A stretch of DNA of 64,000 nucleotides from Halomonas sp. (GCF_017983445.1 NZ_JAGOBJ010000002.1:310001-374000), one strand, 5' to 3'; positions 1-9,561 are shown, counted from the first letter of the stretch. Program-made: numbers and translations. Notes: generated from the letters alone by a model not told the origin.

Positions 1-548
1 CCGACATAGCCCATGTACAGCATCGGTGGATGAACAATCAGGCCGATATCCTGAAGCAGCGGGTTAAGGTCTGCGCCATCGTGAGGCACGTTGGGTAGAA
101 GCCGCTCAAAGGGGTTGGAGGTCAGCAGGATAAAAAGCAAAAAGCCCAGGCTAATCAATCCCATGACGCCTTGTACTCGGGCCACCATGTCGCGGGGCAG
201 GCCATTGGAAAAGCGTGAGGCGGCATAGCCCCAGCCCGCCAGCATAAAGCTCCACAAAAGCACCGAGCCTTCGTGGTTGCCCCATACCGCGCTTAGCTTG
301 TAGTACCAGGGTAAAAGCGAATTGGAGTTGTTGGCCACATTCGCCACGCTGAAGTCGTCCAGCGCATAGCTTGTGGTCAAACACAGGTAGGCGAGTGCAA
401 TAAAGAAAAACTGGCCAACCGCCATGGGGTGGCCGTAAGCCATCCATAGCGGCCTTCGCGTAGAGGCCCCGGCTAACGGCATTACCGCCTGTACGGCGGC
501 CATCAGCACGGCAATAATCAATGCGAAATGGCCAAGTTCAGGAATCAT
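1..548 (-). CDS. ccmF: Cytochrome c-type biogenesis protein CcmF (N-terminal part, cut by window edge)
   Basis: This is the N-terminal ~182 residues of CcmF, the large inner-membrane haem lyase subunit that with CcmH ligates haem to apocytochrome c in the periplasm. The protein begins MIPELGHFAL, the usual CcmF start, and contains the stretch WYYKLSAVWGNHEGS, matching the conserved CcmF segment. Several hydrophobic helices are visible. A second in-frame ATG lies 12 bp upstream (to 560), but the start at 548 agrees better with the family. It is last in the visible ccmABCDEF order, about 80 bp after ccmE. The C-terminal part lies before base 1. Confidence 0.95.
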   Translation of the reverse strand, partial: MIPELGHFALIIAVLMAAVQAVMPLAGASTRRPLWMAYGHPMAVGQFFFIALAYLCLTTSYALDDFSVANVANNSNSLLPWYYKLSAVWGNHEGSVLLWSFMLAGWGYAASRFSNGLPRDMVARVQGVMGLISLGFLLFILLTSNPFERLLPNVPHDGADLNPLLQDIGLIVHPPMLYMGYV

Positions 549-628
549 CTTTACCAACATCTGCGCTCCAACCTAGCACTGGCCCTAAGGCTTATGGCAT
601 TCATCAAGATATTTTCAGGCATTCCGCC

Positions 629-1123
629 CTACTCATTCAGGCCCTTATTCAGGCGCTTACCCACTTCGACAGCTTTATCCTGGTAGTCGGCGGGCGAATA
701 ACCGGCATCTTCCAGGGCCTGCGCCACCTCGGGCGGCATATAGTTTTCATCGTGGCGGGCAAGCACCTTGTCAGCCACGAACCACCCGTCGGCCTGGAGC
801 TTGCCGACCACCACCACACCCTGCCCTTCACGAAACAAATCCGGCAGAATGCCGTTGTAAGACACGCCCAGCTCATCAACGTAATCCGTAATTCGAAATT
901 CGACATCCAGGCTTTGTGGGTCGCGAAATACCGAACCTTCTTTCACCATGCCCCCGGCGCGAATGGAGCGCTCAATAGGCGCATCGCCCTGGGCGATTTG
1001 CACTGGGCTGAAAAACAGGTTGATGTTGGCACGTAACGCATAAAGCGTTAGCCCAACGGCAAGCCCGGCTAATACAAGGCCACCAAGAATGATCAACAGT
1101 TTTTGGCGGCGCTTAGGTGTCAT
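629..1123 (-). CDS. ccmE: Cytochrome c maturation haem chaperone CcmE
   Basis: CcmE is the membrane-anchored periplasmic haem chaperone that binds haem covalently through a histidine and passes it from CcmC to CcmF. The 164-residue protein has one N-terminal membrane helix (about residues 9-29) and an OB-fold domain. It carries the LARHDENYMPPE motif near residue 130, which supplies the haem-binding His and the following Tyr. I start it at MTPKRRQK. The longer open frame to 1189 adds a 22-residue basic leader that overlaps ccmD and does not fit the family. It overlaps ccmD by 11 bp, as expected for a co-translated operon. Confidence 0.95.
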   Translation of the reverse strand: MTPKRRQKLLIILGGLVLAGLAVGLTLYALRANINLFFSPVQIAQGDAPIERSIRAGGMVKEGSVFRDPQSLDVEFRITDYVDELGVSYNGILPDLFREGQGVVVVGKLQADGWFVADKVLARHDENYMPPEVAQALEDAGYSPADYQDKAVEVGKRLNKGLNE

Positions 1124-1349
1124 CGCGAAGGCTCGTTTGCAGTGGGTTCGGTGCGGTATTGACACTCTGGGGCGAGCGCGTTTTCTCACGCCGGGCCCGG
1201 CGTTTCAAATCGCGGATTAGTTGACGGCGCTCTGCGCGGGCATGCCAAACGCTGGCAATCATCAATAATGCCGTGACGCCCCAGGCGGCCCATACGTAAG
1301 GCGCATGCCCTCCCATGGCTAAAAACGCCGAGAACGAGGCAAACGCCAT
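1113..1349 (-). CDS. ccmD: Haem exporter accessory protein CcmD
   Basis: CcmD is a small single-span inner-membrane protein that helps release holo-CcmE from the CcmABC complex. The 78-residue product has one hydrophobic helix (about residues 15-35, ...YVWAAWGVTALLMIAS) followed by a strongly basic cytoplasmic tail, the usual layout. The C-terminal tail is somewhat long for CcmD. Its ATG overlaps the ccmC stop codon and its end overlaps the ccmE start, placing it firmly inside the operon. Identification rests on size, topology and position, because the family has little sequence conservation. Confidence 0.88.
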   Translation of the reverse strand: MAFASFSAFLAMGGHAPYVWAAWGVTALLMIASVWHARAERRQLIRDLKRRARREKTRSPQSVNTAPNPLQTSLRDDT

Positions 1350-2089
1350 CAGTGCGCCTCCTTGATTAAATCCATGACCCAGCGCTTGTTGCTCTCACGG
1401 CGCAGGATTTCACTGCGTGTACGCATCAGCGTCATGGCGATAAAAAAGCCGTAAAAGCCCACCACCATGATCAGCAGCGGCAGCCACATTTCAGTCGGCA
1501 TGGATGGGCTCGACGTTACCGTAAATGTTGCCGGCTGGTGCAGCGTAAACCACCAATCCACCGAGTATTTGATAATCGGGATATTGATTACCCCGACCAT
1601 GGCCAGCACCGAGGCAGCCCGAGCGCCGCCATCGCGGCTGGTAAAAGCACCGCGCAAGGCCATGACGCCCAAAAATAAAAATAGCAGGATCAGCATAGAG
1701 GTAAGCCGGGCATCCCACATCCACCAGGTGCCCCAGGTAGGTACGCCCCACGCTGCGCCGGAGAACAAGGCAATAAACGTCATTACTGCCCCAAACGGTG
1801 CCATAACGGTCGCTGCCATGTCGGCGATCTTGATCCTCCAGACCATAAACACCAGCGCCGCCGCCGCCATGGAAACAAAAATCGACTGCGCTAAAAAAGC
1901 TGCGGGCACGTGTACGTAAATGATTCGAAAACTATTGCCCTGCTGGTAATCCGCCGGGGCGAAGACCAGCCCCCATAGCGTACCGACTACGATCAGAAGC
2001 AGCGAGACCGTCCAGAACCAGGGCTGTAATTTTCCACTCATCGAGTAGAACCATTTGGGGGAGCCCCACTTATGGATAAAGGTCCACAT
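1349..2089 (-). CDS. ccmC: Haem exporter membrane protein CcmC
   Basis: CcmC is the inner-membrane haem-handling protein that loads haem onto CcmE. The 246-residue protein has six predicted membrane helices and the tryptophan-rich signature WGTWWMWD, the haem-handling motif shared with CcmF. Length and start ([15 protein letters not shown]) are standard for the family. It lies 13 bp downstream of ccmB and its stop overlaps the ccmD start. Confidence 0.96.
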   Translation of the reverse strand: MWTFIHKWGSPKWFYSMSGKLQPWFWTVSLLLIVVGTLWGLVFAPADYQQGNSFRIIYVHVPAAFLAQSIFVSMAAAALVFMVWRIKIADMAATVMAPFGAVMTFIALFSGAAWGVPTWGTWWMWDARLTSMLILLFLFLGVMALRGAFTSRDGGARAASVLAMVGVINIPIIKYSVDWWFTLHQPATFTVTSSPSMPTEMWLPLLIMVVGFYGFFIAMTLMRTRSEILRRESNKRWVMDLIKEAH

Positions 2090-2102
2090 GGCGTGTCTTT
2101 CC

Positions 2103-2840
2103 TTAACCGTTAATACTGATGCGTAGCGAAGCGGCTATCGCCCAGGGCGCCAAAAGCAATGATGCGGCGAGCAGCGCGCCCAGCATCGCCAGATGGGCGG
2201 CAACGCCACTGCCGATTATGGCGGCCTGCACCGCGCCTACGCCAAAGATAAGCACTGGGATATAAAGCGGCAGTATTAAAAGCGACAGCAGCACGCCACC
2301 TCGAACCACCCCTACCGTAAGCGCAGCGCCAATGGCACCAACCAAACTCAAGCTTGCGCTGCCTATCGCCAGGGAAAGCGAAAGAACCACGTAGCTTCCC
2401 ACAGGCAGCGCCAGCATGATGCCCAGCAGCGGAGCCATTAGCGCCAGCGGCAGCCCGGTTAATAACCAGTGCGCGGCCACTTTAGCCAAGCTCAATATGG
2501 CCAGGGGCTGAGGCGCTAGCAACAGTTGTTCCAGACTGCCATCGTCATAATCGGTGCGAAACAGGCTATCCAAAGACAGGAGCGCGGACAACAGCGCGGC
2601 CACCCATAAAAGCCCGGGGGCAATAACCGCCAGTATGCCGGGGTCGGGTGAAATACCGATAGGAAACAGCGTTACCACCAGCGCAAAAAATACCAGCGGA
2701 TTAAGTAGCTCGCCGCGCTGCCGCAGCATCAACGTTAAATCACGTTCAAGGGTTGCCTTAAAGGCGACCCAAAGGCTGCCTTCGGCAGGCGCCTGGACAA
2801 TCACGACCGCTGGCGCAGCGTTAGTGCGTTGCAACGACAT
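2103..2840 (-). CDS. ccmB: Haem exporter membrane subunit CcmB
   Basis: CcmB is the permease-like subunit of the CcmAB ABC complex that drives release of holo-CcmE. The 245-residue protein has six hydrophobic segments and the family feature [16 protein letters not shown], after an N-terminal cytoplasmic segment with RDL. The N-terminus (about 25 residues before the conserved FKATLERDL) is a little longer than in E. coli CcmB, so an internal start cannot be excluded. It begins 3 bp after ccmA ends. Confidence 0.94.
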   Translation of the reverse strand: MSLQRTNAAPAVVIVQAPAEGSLWVAFKATLERDLTLMLRQRGELLNPLVFFALVVTLFPIGISPDPGILAVIAPGLLWVAALLSALLSLDSLFRTDYDDGSLEQLLLAPQPLAILSLAKVAAHWLLTGLPLALMAPLLGIMLALPVGSYVVLSLSLAIGSASLSLVGAIGAALTVGVVRGGVLLSLLILPLYIPVLIFGVGAVQAAIIGSGVAAHLAMLGALLAASLLLAPWAIAASLRISING

Positions 2841-2843
2841 CTT

Positions 2844-3482
2844 CTACCCCAACTGGACGCATCTGACGGTGGACGTTACTGCAAGCGCGTGGTGCGTGGT
2901 CAATAAAACGCTGCCCCCCGCCTGAACATGGTCCGCCAGCTGGGCTTCCAACGCTACTACGCCCTGGCGGTCAATGGCCGTAAATGGCTCATCCAGCACC
3001 CAGAGCGCACGGCGGGTAAGCGTTAAGCGAGCCAAAGCGACACGACGTTGTTGGCCTGCCGACAACTGCCTGGCGACGATATCTTCAAAGCCGTTGAGAC
3101 CCACCTTGGCTAACGCCTCCAAGCGCTGCTCTTCACTACCTTTGTCGCCATTGAGCGCTTGATACCAGGCTAGATTTTCCAACGGCGAAAGCCCGGCCTT
3201 CACGCCGGGGGAATGACCCAAATAAAGCAGATTGGCAAGAAACTGTTCGCGGGCTTTATGCAGTGGCGTGCCGTTCCAATAAAGCTCACCTTCATACTCG
3301 CCTAATTGACCCGCCAATATCTTGAGCAGCGTGGTTTTGCCACTGCCGTTGGGGCCTTCAATTCGCAGGATTTCGCCACTGCGAATCTCAAGATCGAGCC
3401 CTTCAAATAACCAGCGCCCATCGCGCTCGCAGGCTAATTGTCGTGCTTCCAGGCACAGGCTCAAACGTCTCTCCCAGCGCAT
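2844..3482 (-). CDS. ccmA: Cytochrome c biogenesis ATP-binding protein CcmA
   Basis: CcmA is the ATPase of the CcmABCD complex. The 212-residue protein shows Walker A GPNGSGKT, the ABC signature LSAGQQRRVALARL, Walker B LWVLDEPF and the switch histidine in LLTTHH. It is the first gene of the ccm operon. The start codon at 3482 has no convincing Shine-Dalgarno sequence, and the first ~10 residues (MRWERRLSLC) precede the conserved domain, so the true start may be slightly internal. The 250 bp upstream are shared divergently with the SOS-controlled gene at 3733. Confidence 0.94.
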   Translation of the reverse strand: MRWERRLSLCLEARQLACERDGRWLFEGLDLEIRSGEILRIEGPNGSGKTTLLKILAGQLGEYEGELYWNGTPLHKAREQFLANLLYLGHSPGVKAGLSPLENLAWYQALNGDKGSEEQRLEALAKVGLNGFEDIVARQLSAGQQRRVALARLTLTRRALWVLDEPFTAIDRQGVVALEAQLADHVQAGGSVLLTTHHALAVTSTVRCVQLG

Positions 3483-3619
3483 TGATAGTGGCCAAAACTC
3501 TACACGGAAAGCCGCTTTATCGCCAGCCAGGTAAGGGTGGTTTCAGCAATTAATTAAGCACGCTAACAATATAAGCAACCCCCATCTTTCATGATGATTA
3601 GATAAAAACAACACTATCA

Positions 3620-3667
3620 CTGTATGCAAAAACAGCTGTATACTGAAACCACTGTATGAAAACACAT
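3620..3667 (+). promoter_or_regulatory. Three abutting LexA-type SOS boxes
   Basis: Three 16-bp units follow each other without a gap: CTGTATGCAAAAACAG (3620-3635, perfect CTGT-N8-ACAG), CTGTATACTGAAACCA (3636-3651, degenerate right half) and CTGTATGAAAACACAT (3652-3667, one mismatch in the half-sites). All begin CTGTAT. A -10-like TATACT (3639-3644) lies inside the middle unit, so LexA would cover the promoter of the gene starting at 3733. The half-site consensus is the known gammaproteobacterial LexA site; its use here is inferred. Confidence 0.85.
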
Positions 3668-3732
3668 ATTAATAAAGTCTGATTTACGACGACTCGTGCC
3701 TAGGGAAAGGGCGCTGCATTGGAGAACCCAAT

Positions 3733-4170
3733 ATGAATATATCGATGTCAGCACCAACATCTGTCTGCCGTTCAGTCTTGGGCGCGGGGCTTGGCGCTTC
3801 AAAAGGCACGTCCTCGGCACGCGCCGTTTCCGCTTCAGGCCGTATGAAAAGGCACAATACTTACGCCCTTAAAATACGCGGTAACCGACTGCACGATTGC
3901 AACTTATTCGATGGAGATGTCATTATTATTCGGCGTTTTCAACGCGATGCCCATGAAGAAACCGCCGTGGCGCAGATCAACCAGCAGCAAGTCGCCTTAA
4001 AACAGCTCTCTATCAGCCGCTTTGGGGTACATTTATGGCCTGCGGATGCCCATGCGCCGGATCTCTTTTTGCACAATCGCGATATTCAAGTGTTAGGAAT
4101 GGTGATGGGGGTGGCTCAGGATAACGCCAACCACCCGGCTACCGATCCTTATGGTCCCATGGAGCACTGA
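3733..4170 (+). CDS. UmuD/LexA-like S24 protein lacking the catalytic serine
   Basis: This 145-residue protein matches UmuD in size and in the S24 core: YALKIRGNRLHD...FDGDVIIIRR (residues ~44-68) aligns with the UmuD/LexA GDSM-DGD region, and QVALKQL (86-92) with the strand holding the catalytic lysine. The serine position is Arg52, while the lysine (Lys90) and the DGD motif remain. An Ala-Gly dipeptide at 18-19 sits where UmuD is cleaved. A GGAG Shine-Dalgarno sequence (3721-3724) precedes the ATG. Three LexA-like boxes lie upstream. No umuC follows; yigZ does. The protein probably cannot self-cleave. It could be a non-cleavable UmuD-like SOS factor or a decaying gene. The intact frame and promoter favour the former. 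Confidence 0.8.
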   Translation: MNISMSAPTSVCRSVLGAGLGASKGTSSARAVSASGRMKRHNTYALKIRGNRLHDCNLFDGDVIIIRRFQRDAHEETAVAQINQQQVALKQLSISRFGVHLWPADAHAPDLFLHNRDIQVLGMVMGVAQDNANHPATDPYGPMEH

Positions 4171-4803
4171 TTGCGTTACCGAGTCCCGGATCTACCTGCC
4201 GCACAGTGGCACACCGCTGAAATCGATGTCGACAAGAGCCAGTTTCTGGCGTGGCTATGCCATGCGTCCGACCTTGGCGCTTTCAGTACGCTGCTTGAGG
4301 CCGCCAAAGCTGCTCATCCCAATGCCAGCCACCACTGCACGGCCTATATAGCCGGGCCTCCCGGCGAGCAAACGCTGATTGGGTTTTCAGATGACGGTGA
4401 GCCGGGCGGCACGGCGGGCCGGCCAATGTATCAGGTACTTCAGGGTAGCCTGCTGGGTGAAATTGGTTGCGTGGTGATTCGCTACTTTGGCGGCACCAAG
4501 CTCGGCACCGGCGGCTTGGCTCGCGCCTATGCCCAAGCGGTTAGCCATGCGCTGGAAAACCTGCCCACCCGTGAAGTGATCGAGCGAGACGCCTACACGC
4601 TGCGCCTTGCCTTTGCCAGCGAAGCCATTGCCCGCGCCTGGTGCGATGAGCAGGCCATTCCCATTGAGCAGGTTGATTATGATGGCGAAGGTGTCAAGCT
4701 AACCATTGGCTGGCCTCGCGATCACACGTTCGACCTCTCCCCGCTGGAAAATCGCCTAAAGTGCACTCTGGACGTGAGTCCGGTCAACGCCCCTGCTTGC
4801 TGA
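4171..4803 (+). CDS. yigZ: YigZ/IMPACT family protein
   Basis: This 210-residue protein belongs to the YigZ/IMPACT family (UPF0029), whose yeast member Yih1 regulates Gcn2. The bacterial role is unsettled but is linked to translation or nucleic-acid binding. The N-terminal domain carries the family signature: FSDDGEPGGTAGRP (about residues 72-85) and VIRYFGGTKLGTGGLARAY (about 102-120). A DUF1949-type C-terminal domain follows. The only start in frame near the domain edge is TTG at 4171, directly after the TGA of the UmuD-like gene, which implies translational coupling and inclusion in the SOS transcript. Confidence 0.92.
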   Translation: MRYRVPDLPAAQWHTAEIDVDKSQFLAWLCHASDLGAFSTLLEAAKAAHPNASHHCTAYIAGPPGEQTLIGFSDDGEPGGTAGRPMYQVLQGSLLGEIGCVVIRYFGGTKLGTGGLARAYAQAVSHALENLPTREVIERDAYTLRLAFASEAIARAWCDEQAIPIEQVDYDGEGVKLTIGWPRDHTFDLSPLENRLKCTLDVSPVNAPAC

Positions 4804-4826
4804 GTCCATTCGTGAGCCCCACCCTC

Positions 4827-4863
4827 AAAAAAGAAAACGGCTTACGGGATAAACCGTAAGCCG
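4827..4863 (-). terminator. Intrinsic terminator of the oad operon
   Basis: A perfect 10-bp stem, CGGCTTACGG (4838-4847) with CCGTAAGCCG (4854-4863), is followed on the minus strand by a T-rich run (complement of 4827-4837). It ends transcription from oadB. It lies 24 bp after the yigZ stop and may also slow plus-strand transcription. Confidence 0.88.
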
Positions 4864-4917
4864 CGTAGCGAGTGATTAGTTTTACACCCGCTAATCTATC
4901 GCAGATAGATTCCAGCT

Positions 4918-6240
4918 CTATCCCAGATATTTAATCATGACCCCGGCGGCCACGGCTGAACCAATCACCCCTGCCACGTTCGGGCCCATGGCATGCATCA
5001 GCAAGAAGTTATGCGGATTCGCTTCAAGCCCGACTTTATTGGCGACCCGTGCAGCCATGGGCACTGCCGATACTCCAGCGGCGCCAATCAGCGGGTTAAT
5101 CGGCATACGGCTCATCAGGTTCATTAATTTCGCCATTAACACTCCGGCGGCCGTGCCAATCCCGAAGGCCACAATGCCTAACCCCAGGATACCCAGGGTT
5201 TCGACCGACAAAAAGCTGTCGGCCATCAGCTTGGAACCCACCGAAAGCCCAAGAATGATCGTCACGATATTGATCAGCGCGTTCTGGGCAGTATCGGAAA
5301 GCCGTTCGACCACGCCACACTCACGCATCAGGTTACCAAAGCAGAACATGCCGAGAAGCGGTGCGGCGTCAGGCAGGAACAAGGCCACCAGAATCAACAG
5401 CATCAGCGGGAAGACGATCTTTTCCAGCTTGGACACCGGACGCATCTGCGTCATCTTGATCTGGCGCTCTTTTTCCGTGGTCAACAGCCGCATAATGGGC
5501 GGCTGAATCAACGGCACCAGCGCCATGTATGCATAGGCCGCCACCGCGATGGCTCCCAGCAGTTCAGGGGCAAGTACGCTTGCTACATAGATCGATGTTG
5601 GCCCATCTGCCCCGCCGATAATCCCGATCGCCGCTGCCTGATTAAGCGAGAAGTCCATTACGCCCATGGAGGTCAGCACGACGGCGCCAAACAGCGTGGC
5701 GAAAATACCAAACTGCGCGGCCGCGCCTAAAAACAGCGTGCGCGGATTGGCCAGGAGCGGCCCAAAGTCAGTCATTGCACCGACGCCCATAAAGATCAGC
5801 AGCGGCGCGATGCCTGATGCAATGGCAACCGTATAGAAGTTATACAGCATGCCGTTCGTGTAACCGACGCTTGCGGCAACATCCCTGGCGGCGCGCAGCT
5901 GATCCGGCGCTACGTCACCGTGAGCAAGCACCTTGAGCGCTTCACGCCAAGCGTCAATACCGGCCAGAGGATCCAGCGCTACACCAAGTGCCGCACCAAT
6001 TTGTTGGAGCACGGCAGGCTTGGCTACCTCAATGGCCTGATCCAGCGCTGAAATCGCAAGGCCTGCTTCGGGGATATTGGCAAGAATACCCCCAAAACCA
6101 ATGGGTACCAGCAGCAGCGGCTCGAATTTCTTATGGATTGCCAGATACAGCAGCAGTAGCCCGACCCCGATCATGACCGCCTGGCCAAGCTCAAGGTTGT
6201 AAAGCCCCGAGCCCTCCCATAACGTGATTAACTTATCCAT
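4918..6240 (-). CDS. oadB: Oxaloacetate decarboxylase beta subunit (Na+-translocating)
   Basis: OadB is the integral-membrane subunit that decarboxylates carboxybiotin and couples this to Na+ export. The 440-residue protein has about nine to eleven hydrophobic segments and the conserved [15 protein letters not shown] motif (about residues 205-220), containing the Asp required for Na+ transport. Length is typical of the family (about 430). It ends the oadG-oadA-oadB operon, 11 bp after oadA, and is followed by a strong terminator. The complex can supply a sodium gradient from oxaloacetate, plausible in a halophile. Confidence 0.96.
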   Translation of the reverse strand: MDKLITLWEGSGLYNLELGQAVMIGVGLLLLYLAIHKKFEPLLLVPIGFGGILANIPEAGLAISALDQAIEVAKPAVLQQIGAALGVALDPLAGIDAWREALKVLAHGDVAPDQLRAARDVAASVGYTNGMLYNFYTVAIASGIAPLLIFMGVGAMTDFGPLLANPRTLFLGAAAQFGIFATLFGAVVLTSMGVMDFSLNQAAAIGIIGGADGPTSIYVASVLAPELLGAIAVAAYAYMALVPLIQPPIMRLLTTEKERQIKMTQMRPVSKLEKIVFPLMLLILVALFLPDAAPLLGMFCFGNLMRECGVVERLSDTAQNALINIVTIILGLSVGSKLMADSFLSVETLGILGLGIVAFGIGTAAGVLMAKLMNLMSRMPINPLIGAAGVSAVPMAARVANKVGLEANPHNFLLMHAMGPNVAGVIGSAVAAGVMIKYLG

Positions 6241-6251
6241 TCCCGATGCCC

Positions 6252-8069
6252 TTAAAGCTCAATCAGTGCGTCGCCAACAGCCACGCTGTCGCCTTCACTC
6301 ACGTTAACTTTCGATACCGTACCGGCAAAGCTTGCGCGAATTTCGGTTTCCATTTTCATTGCTTCAAGGATGATGACGACATCCCCTTCCGCCACCTGAT
6401 CGCCTGGGCGTACGTTCACTTTGAAAATATTGCCAGCAAGCGGTGCCTCAATACGCTCGCCGGTACTTTCAACGGCCGGTGGCGCGCTTGCTGCAGGAGC
6501 GGCGGTATTGGCTTGTTCCTGCACCTGGCCGATGTCGCCGCCTTCGGAAACTTCCACGACAAACGCTTTGCCGTTGAGTTTAACGGTGTAGGTTTCAGGG
6601 CCACGCGCCGCCACTTGTGTACTAGCTTGGGGCGCCACTGGCGCCTTGGCGGGCTGGCTGTCTGCCGCCTGAGGCGCGGGTTCGAACGCCTCGGGGTTAT
6701 CACGGTTTTTCAGGAACTTCAGACCGATCTGCGGGAACAGTGCATAGGTTAAAACGTCATCAATCTCGCGCTCATCTTCTGCCAGACGTACCTTATCGGC
6801 ACCGGCTTTCTGTTTAAGCTCCGCCGCTAATTTTTCCATCTCAGGCGTAAGGTTATCCGCCGGGCGACAGGTGATTGGCTGACCGCCGTCAAGCACACGG
6901 GCCTGGAGTTCGGTATCAAACGGTGCTGGCGCCGCACCATACTCGCCTTTCAGCAGCGCCTGGACTTCTTTGGAAATCGATTTGTACCGCTCGCCCATCA
7001 TGACGTTCATGACCGCCTGGGTGCCGACGATTTGCGAGGTCGGCGTTACTAAAGGAATGAACCCCAGGTCTTCGCGCACGCGCGGAATTTCGCTGAGCAC
7101 GTCATCCAACTTGTCACCGGCGCCCTGCTCTTTAAGCTGGCCTTCCATGTTGGTCAGCATGCCGCCGGGCACCTGGGCCACAAGAATGCGCGAGTCAATG
7201 CCGCGCAGCGAGCCTTCAAAAGCCGCGTATTTTTTGCGCACTTCGCGAAAGTAACCGGCAATATCTTCAAGTAGCTCAAGATCCAGGCCGGTATCGCGGT
7301 CGGTATCTTTAAGCATCGCCACGACCGACTCGGTCGGACTATGACCATAGGTCATCGACATGGAGGAGATAGCGGTATCTACGTTATCGATACCGGCTTC
7401 TACCGCTTTAAGAATGGTCGAGGTAGAAAGCCCGGTGGTGGCGTGGCAGTGCAGATGGACAGGAATAGACAGATTTTTCTTCAGACGGGTTACCAGCTCA
7501 AACGCCGTGTAGGGCGTCAATAGCCCCGCCATATCCTTGATAGCCAGCGAGTCTGCGCCCATTGCGGCAATGGTGGTCGCAAGATCGACCCAGCTATCCA
7601 GGGTATGGACCGGGCTGACCGTGTAGGAAATAGTGCCCTGGGCGTGCCCACCCACCTTACGAACCGCTTTAATGGCGCGCTCCAGGTTGCGTGGGTCATT
7701 CATGGCATCGAATACACGGAAAACGTCAACGCCATTGGTTTTGGCCCGCTCGACAAACTTATCGACTACGTCATCAGCATAATGACGGTACCCCAACAGA
7801 TTTTGGCCGCGTAGCAGCATCGCCTGGGGCGTATTGGGCATGGCTTCTTTCAGCGCTCGGATACGCTCCCACGGGTCTTCACCTAAATAGCGAATACACG
7901 CATCGAAGGTAGCGCCGCCCCAGGTTTCCAAGGACCAATAGCCCACCTGATCAAGCTTTTCAGCGATCGGCAGCATATCCTCAAGGCGCAGGCGCGTCGC
8001 AAATAGCGATTGATGGGCGTCGCGCAGTACAACGTCGGTAATTCCCAGCGGGCGTTTTGTCTCATTCAT
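6252..8069 (-). CDS. oadA: Oxaloacetate decarboxylase alpha subunit (biotin carboxyl carrier)
   Basis: OadA carries out carboxyl transfer from oxaloacetate to biotin. The 605-residue protein has an N-terminal carboxyltransferase TIM barrel with the [11 protein letters not shown] motif (about residue 16) and metal-ligand HLHCHATTG (about 207). An Ala/Pro-rich linker (about 470-535) follows, then a C-terminal biotinyl domain with the biotinylation site EAMKMET (about 568-574). The order oadGAB, with the small membrane subunit first, supports the Na+ pump assignment over a soluble pyruvate carboxylase B subunit. Confidence 0.96.
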   Translation of the reverse strand: MNETKRPLGITDVVLRDAHQSLFATRLRLEDMLPIAEKLDQVGYWSLETWGGATFDACIRYLGEDPWERIRALKEAMPNTPQAMLLRGQNLLGYRHYADDVVDKFVERAKTNGVDVFRVFDAMNDPRNLERAIKAVRKVGGHAQGTISYTVSPVHTLDSWVDLATTIAAMGADSLAIKDMAGLLTPYTAFELVTRLKKNLSIPVHLHCHATTGLSTSTILKAVEAGIDNVDTAISSMSMTYGHSPTESVVAMLKDTDRDTGLDLELLEDIAGYFREVRKKYAAFEGSLRGIDSRILVAQVPGGMLTNMEGQLKEQGAGDKLDDVLSEIPRVREDLGFIPLVTPTSQIVGTQAVMNVMMGERYKSISKEVQALLKGEYGAAPAPFDTELQARVLDGGQPITCRPADNLTPEMEKLAAELKQKAGADKVRLAEDEREIDDVLTYALFPQIGLKFLKNRDNPEAFEPAPQAADSQPAKAPVAPQASTQVAARGPETYTVKLNGKAFVVEVSEGGDIGQVQEQANTAAPAASAPPAVESTGERIEAPLAGNIFKVNVRPGDQVAEGDVVIILEAMKMETEIRASFAGTVSKVNVSEGDSVAVGDALIEL

Positions 8070-8160
8070 AGCGATAGCTCACACGTTAAAATTATAGATA
8101 TGTAGTAAAACTAACAAAAAAAGACCAACGAATTGTCGTAGTAAACCAAAAACTAGCCGG

Positions 8161-8418
8161 TTAAAGATGCTTTGACGAACGGTAACGATGCACCGCAGCA
8201 CTGATCACGGCCTTCACTTCGTCTTCCTGGCTGTCTATAACGGGCTTATGTATGCCTTTTGACCCTGCTGCAGCGGCAACGGGCGCTGCCTGAAACCGGT
8301 CAATCACTTTTGACATCAGCGTAACGCTTATTACCAAAACCGTAAGAAAAACAAAAACAAACCCCATTCCCAACCCCATGATTGCAAGGCCTTCCTGAAG
8401 CAGTTCTGTATTTTGCAT
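8161..8418 (-). CDS. oadG: Oxaloacetate decarboxylase gamma subunit
   Basis: OadG is the small membrane protein that holds the alpha and beta subunits together and binds Zn2+. The 85-residue product has an N-terminal membrane helix (about 13-35, LGMGFVFVFLTVLVISVTLM), an Ala-rich linker and a C-terminal region with His residues (VHRYR...KH) suitable for zinc binding. It is first in the operon, about 90 bp upstream of oadA. A GGGAGGG-type Shine-Dalgarno sequence lies just upstream of its ATG. Confidence 0.92.
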   Translation of the reverse strand: MQNTELLQEGLAIMGLGMGFVFVFLTVLVISVTLMSKVIDRFQAAPVAAAAGSKGIHKPVIDSQEDEVKAVISAAVHRYRSSKHL

Positions 8419-8542
8419 AACCCCCTCCCTTTTTAACCGCCTATTAACGCCCTAAGTCCCTTAAAAGCCTCTTGGCGCCAGCAAACTAATACTCTAACCT
8501 GCCACACCCAGCATAGAATGCAATCGAGCCATAGTGGAAGTC

Positions 8543-9550
8543 ATGGTTGTTAATTTACTACAAAATGGAAAAATAGGCCTTGCCCCGATGGAGGGCGTCA
8601 TTGATGCCCTCACCCGCGATCTATTAACGCGTCGGGCAGGCTTTGATTGGACCGTCACAGAATTTGTGCGCGTCGTTGATACGCGCCTTCCGCCCCGTGT
8701 GTTCTACAAACACTGCCCGGAGCTTGAAAAACGCCCGGTAGCAACGCCTAGCGGCATTCCTGTGCATTTACAGCTACTTGGCTCTGACCCAGCCGCCCTC
8801 GCGGAAAACGCTCGTCAGGCGTTAGCGTTGGGCGCTTTAAGCGTGGACTTGAATTTCGGCTGCCCCGCCAAGCTGGTCAACCGTCACGATGGCGGTGCAT
8901 CACTTCTGCGCCGCCCCGAACGCGTCTATCAGGCGGTTAGGGCGGTAGCGGATGCGCTTGAAGGTCAGAGTCCGGTCACCGCTAAGATTCGCCTGGGCTT
9001 TTCCAACCGCCAGCTGGCGGTCGCCTGTGCTCAGGCGACTCAGGCAGGTGGTGCCTCACGGTTAGTCGTACATGGCCGCACACGCGATGAGGGTTATCGC
9101 CCACCGGCACATTGGGAATGGATTGGCCGGGTACGTCAGCAGGTGTCAATACCGGTAGTCGCTAATGGCGATATCTGGACGCTGGAGGCGTACTGGAAAG
9201 CGCGGACGCTGTCAGGCTGTTCTGATGTGATGCTAGGACGCAGTGCGCTAGCCGACCCCTGGCTTGCGCCACGCATTCGCCATTGGCAACAAACCGGCGA
9301 GCGGCTGCCTGAAACGACGTGGCCAATGCGCGCCAGCGTGATCAAAGAGTACGCTCGCCTACAGCGCCAGCATTTGCCCGACCGCATCGTGGTGTCACTG
9401 GTAAAACAGTGGCTTGCCCAAATGCGCCAAGGCAATGAAGAGGCCAATCAGCACTTTCAGCGCGTTAAACGTCTAACCGATCTGGATACCCTGCTTCAAA
9501 GCCTGGTGCCCGATACAGTGCCTGCCGAGCAACCTGCCTTCAGCATCTAG
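8543..9550 (+). CDS. dusC: tRNA-dihydrouridine(16) synthase DusC
   Basis: DusC is an FMN enzyme that reduces U16 in tRNA to dihydrouridine. The protein (335 residues from this ATG) shows the Dus TIM-barrel landmarks: LAPMEGV near the N-terminus, the catalytic-cysteine motif LNFGCPAKLVNRHDGGASLL and the FMN-binding VVHGRTRDEGY. The GCPAK version and overall length point to DusC rather than DusA or DusB. A GTG at 8534 could be the start instead; neither has an ideal ribosome-binding site. The gene stands alone and runs toward the minus-strand tRNA cluster. Confidence 0.93.
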   Translation: MVVNLLQNGKIGLAPMEGVIDALTRDLLTRRAGFDWTVTEFVRVVDTRLPPRVFYKHCPELEKRPVATPSGIPVHLQLLGSDPAALAENARQALALGALSVDLNFGCPAKLVNRHDGGASLLRRPERVYQAVRAVADALEGQSPVTAKIRLGFSNRQLAVACAQATQAGGASRLVVHGRTRDEGYRPPAHWEWIGRVRQQVSIPVVANGDIWTLEAYWKARTLSGCSDVMLGRSALADPWLAPRIRHWQQTGERLPETTWPMRASVIKEYARLQRQHLPDRIVVSLVKQWLAQMRQGNEEANQHFQRVKRLTDLDTLLQSLVPDTVPAEQPAFSI

Positions 9551-9561
9551 CCAATCTCTGA

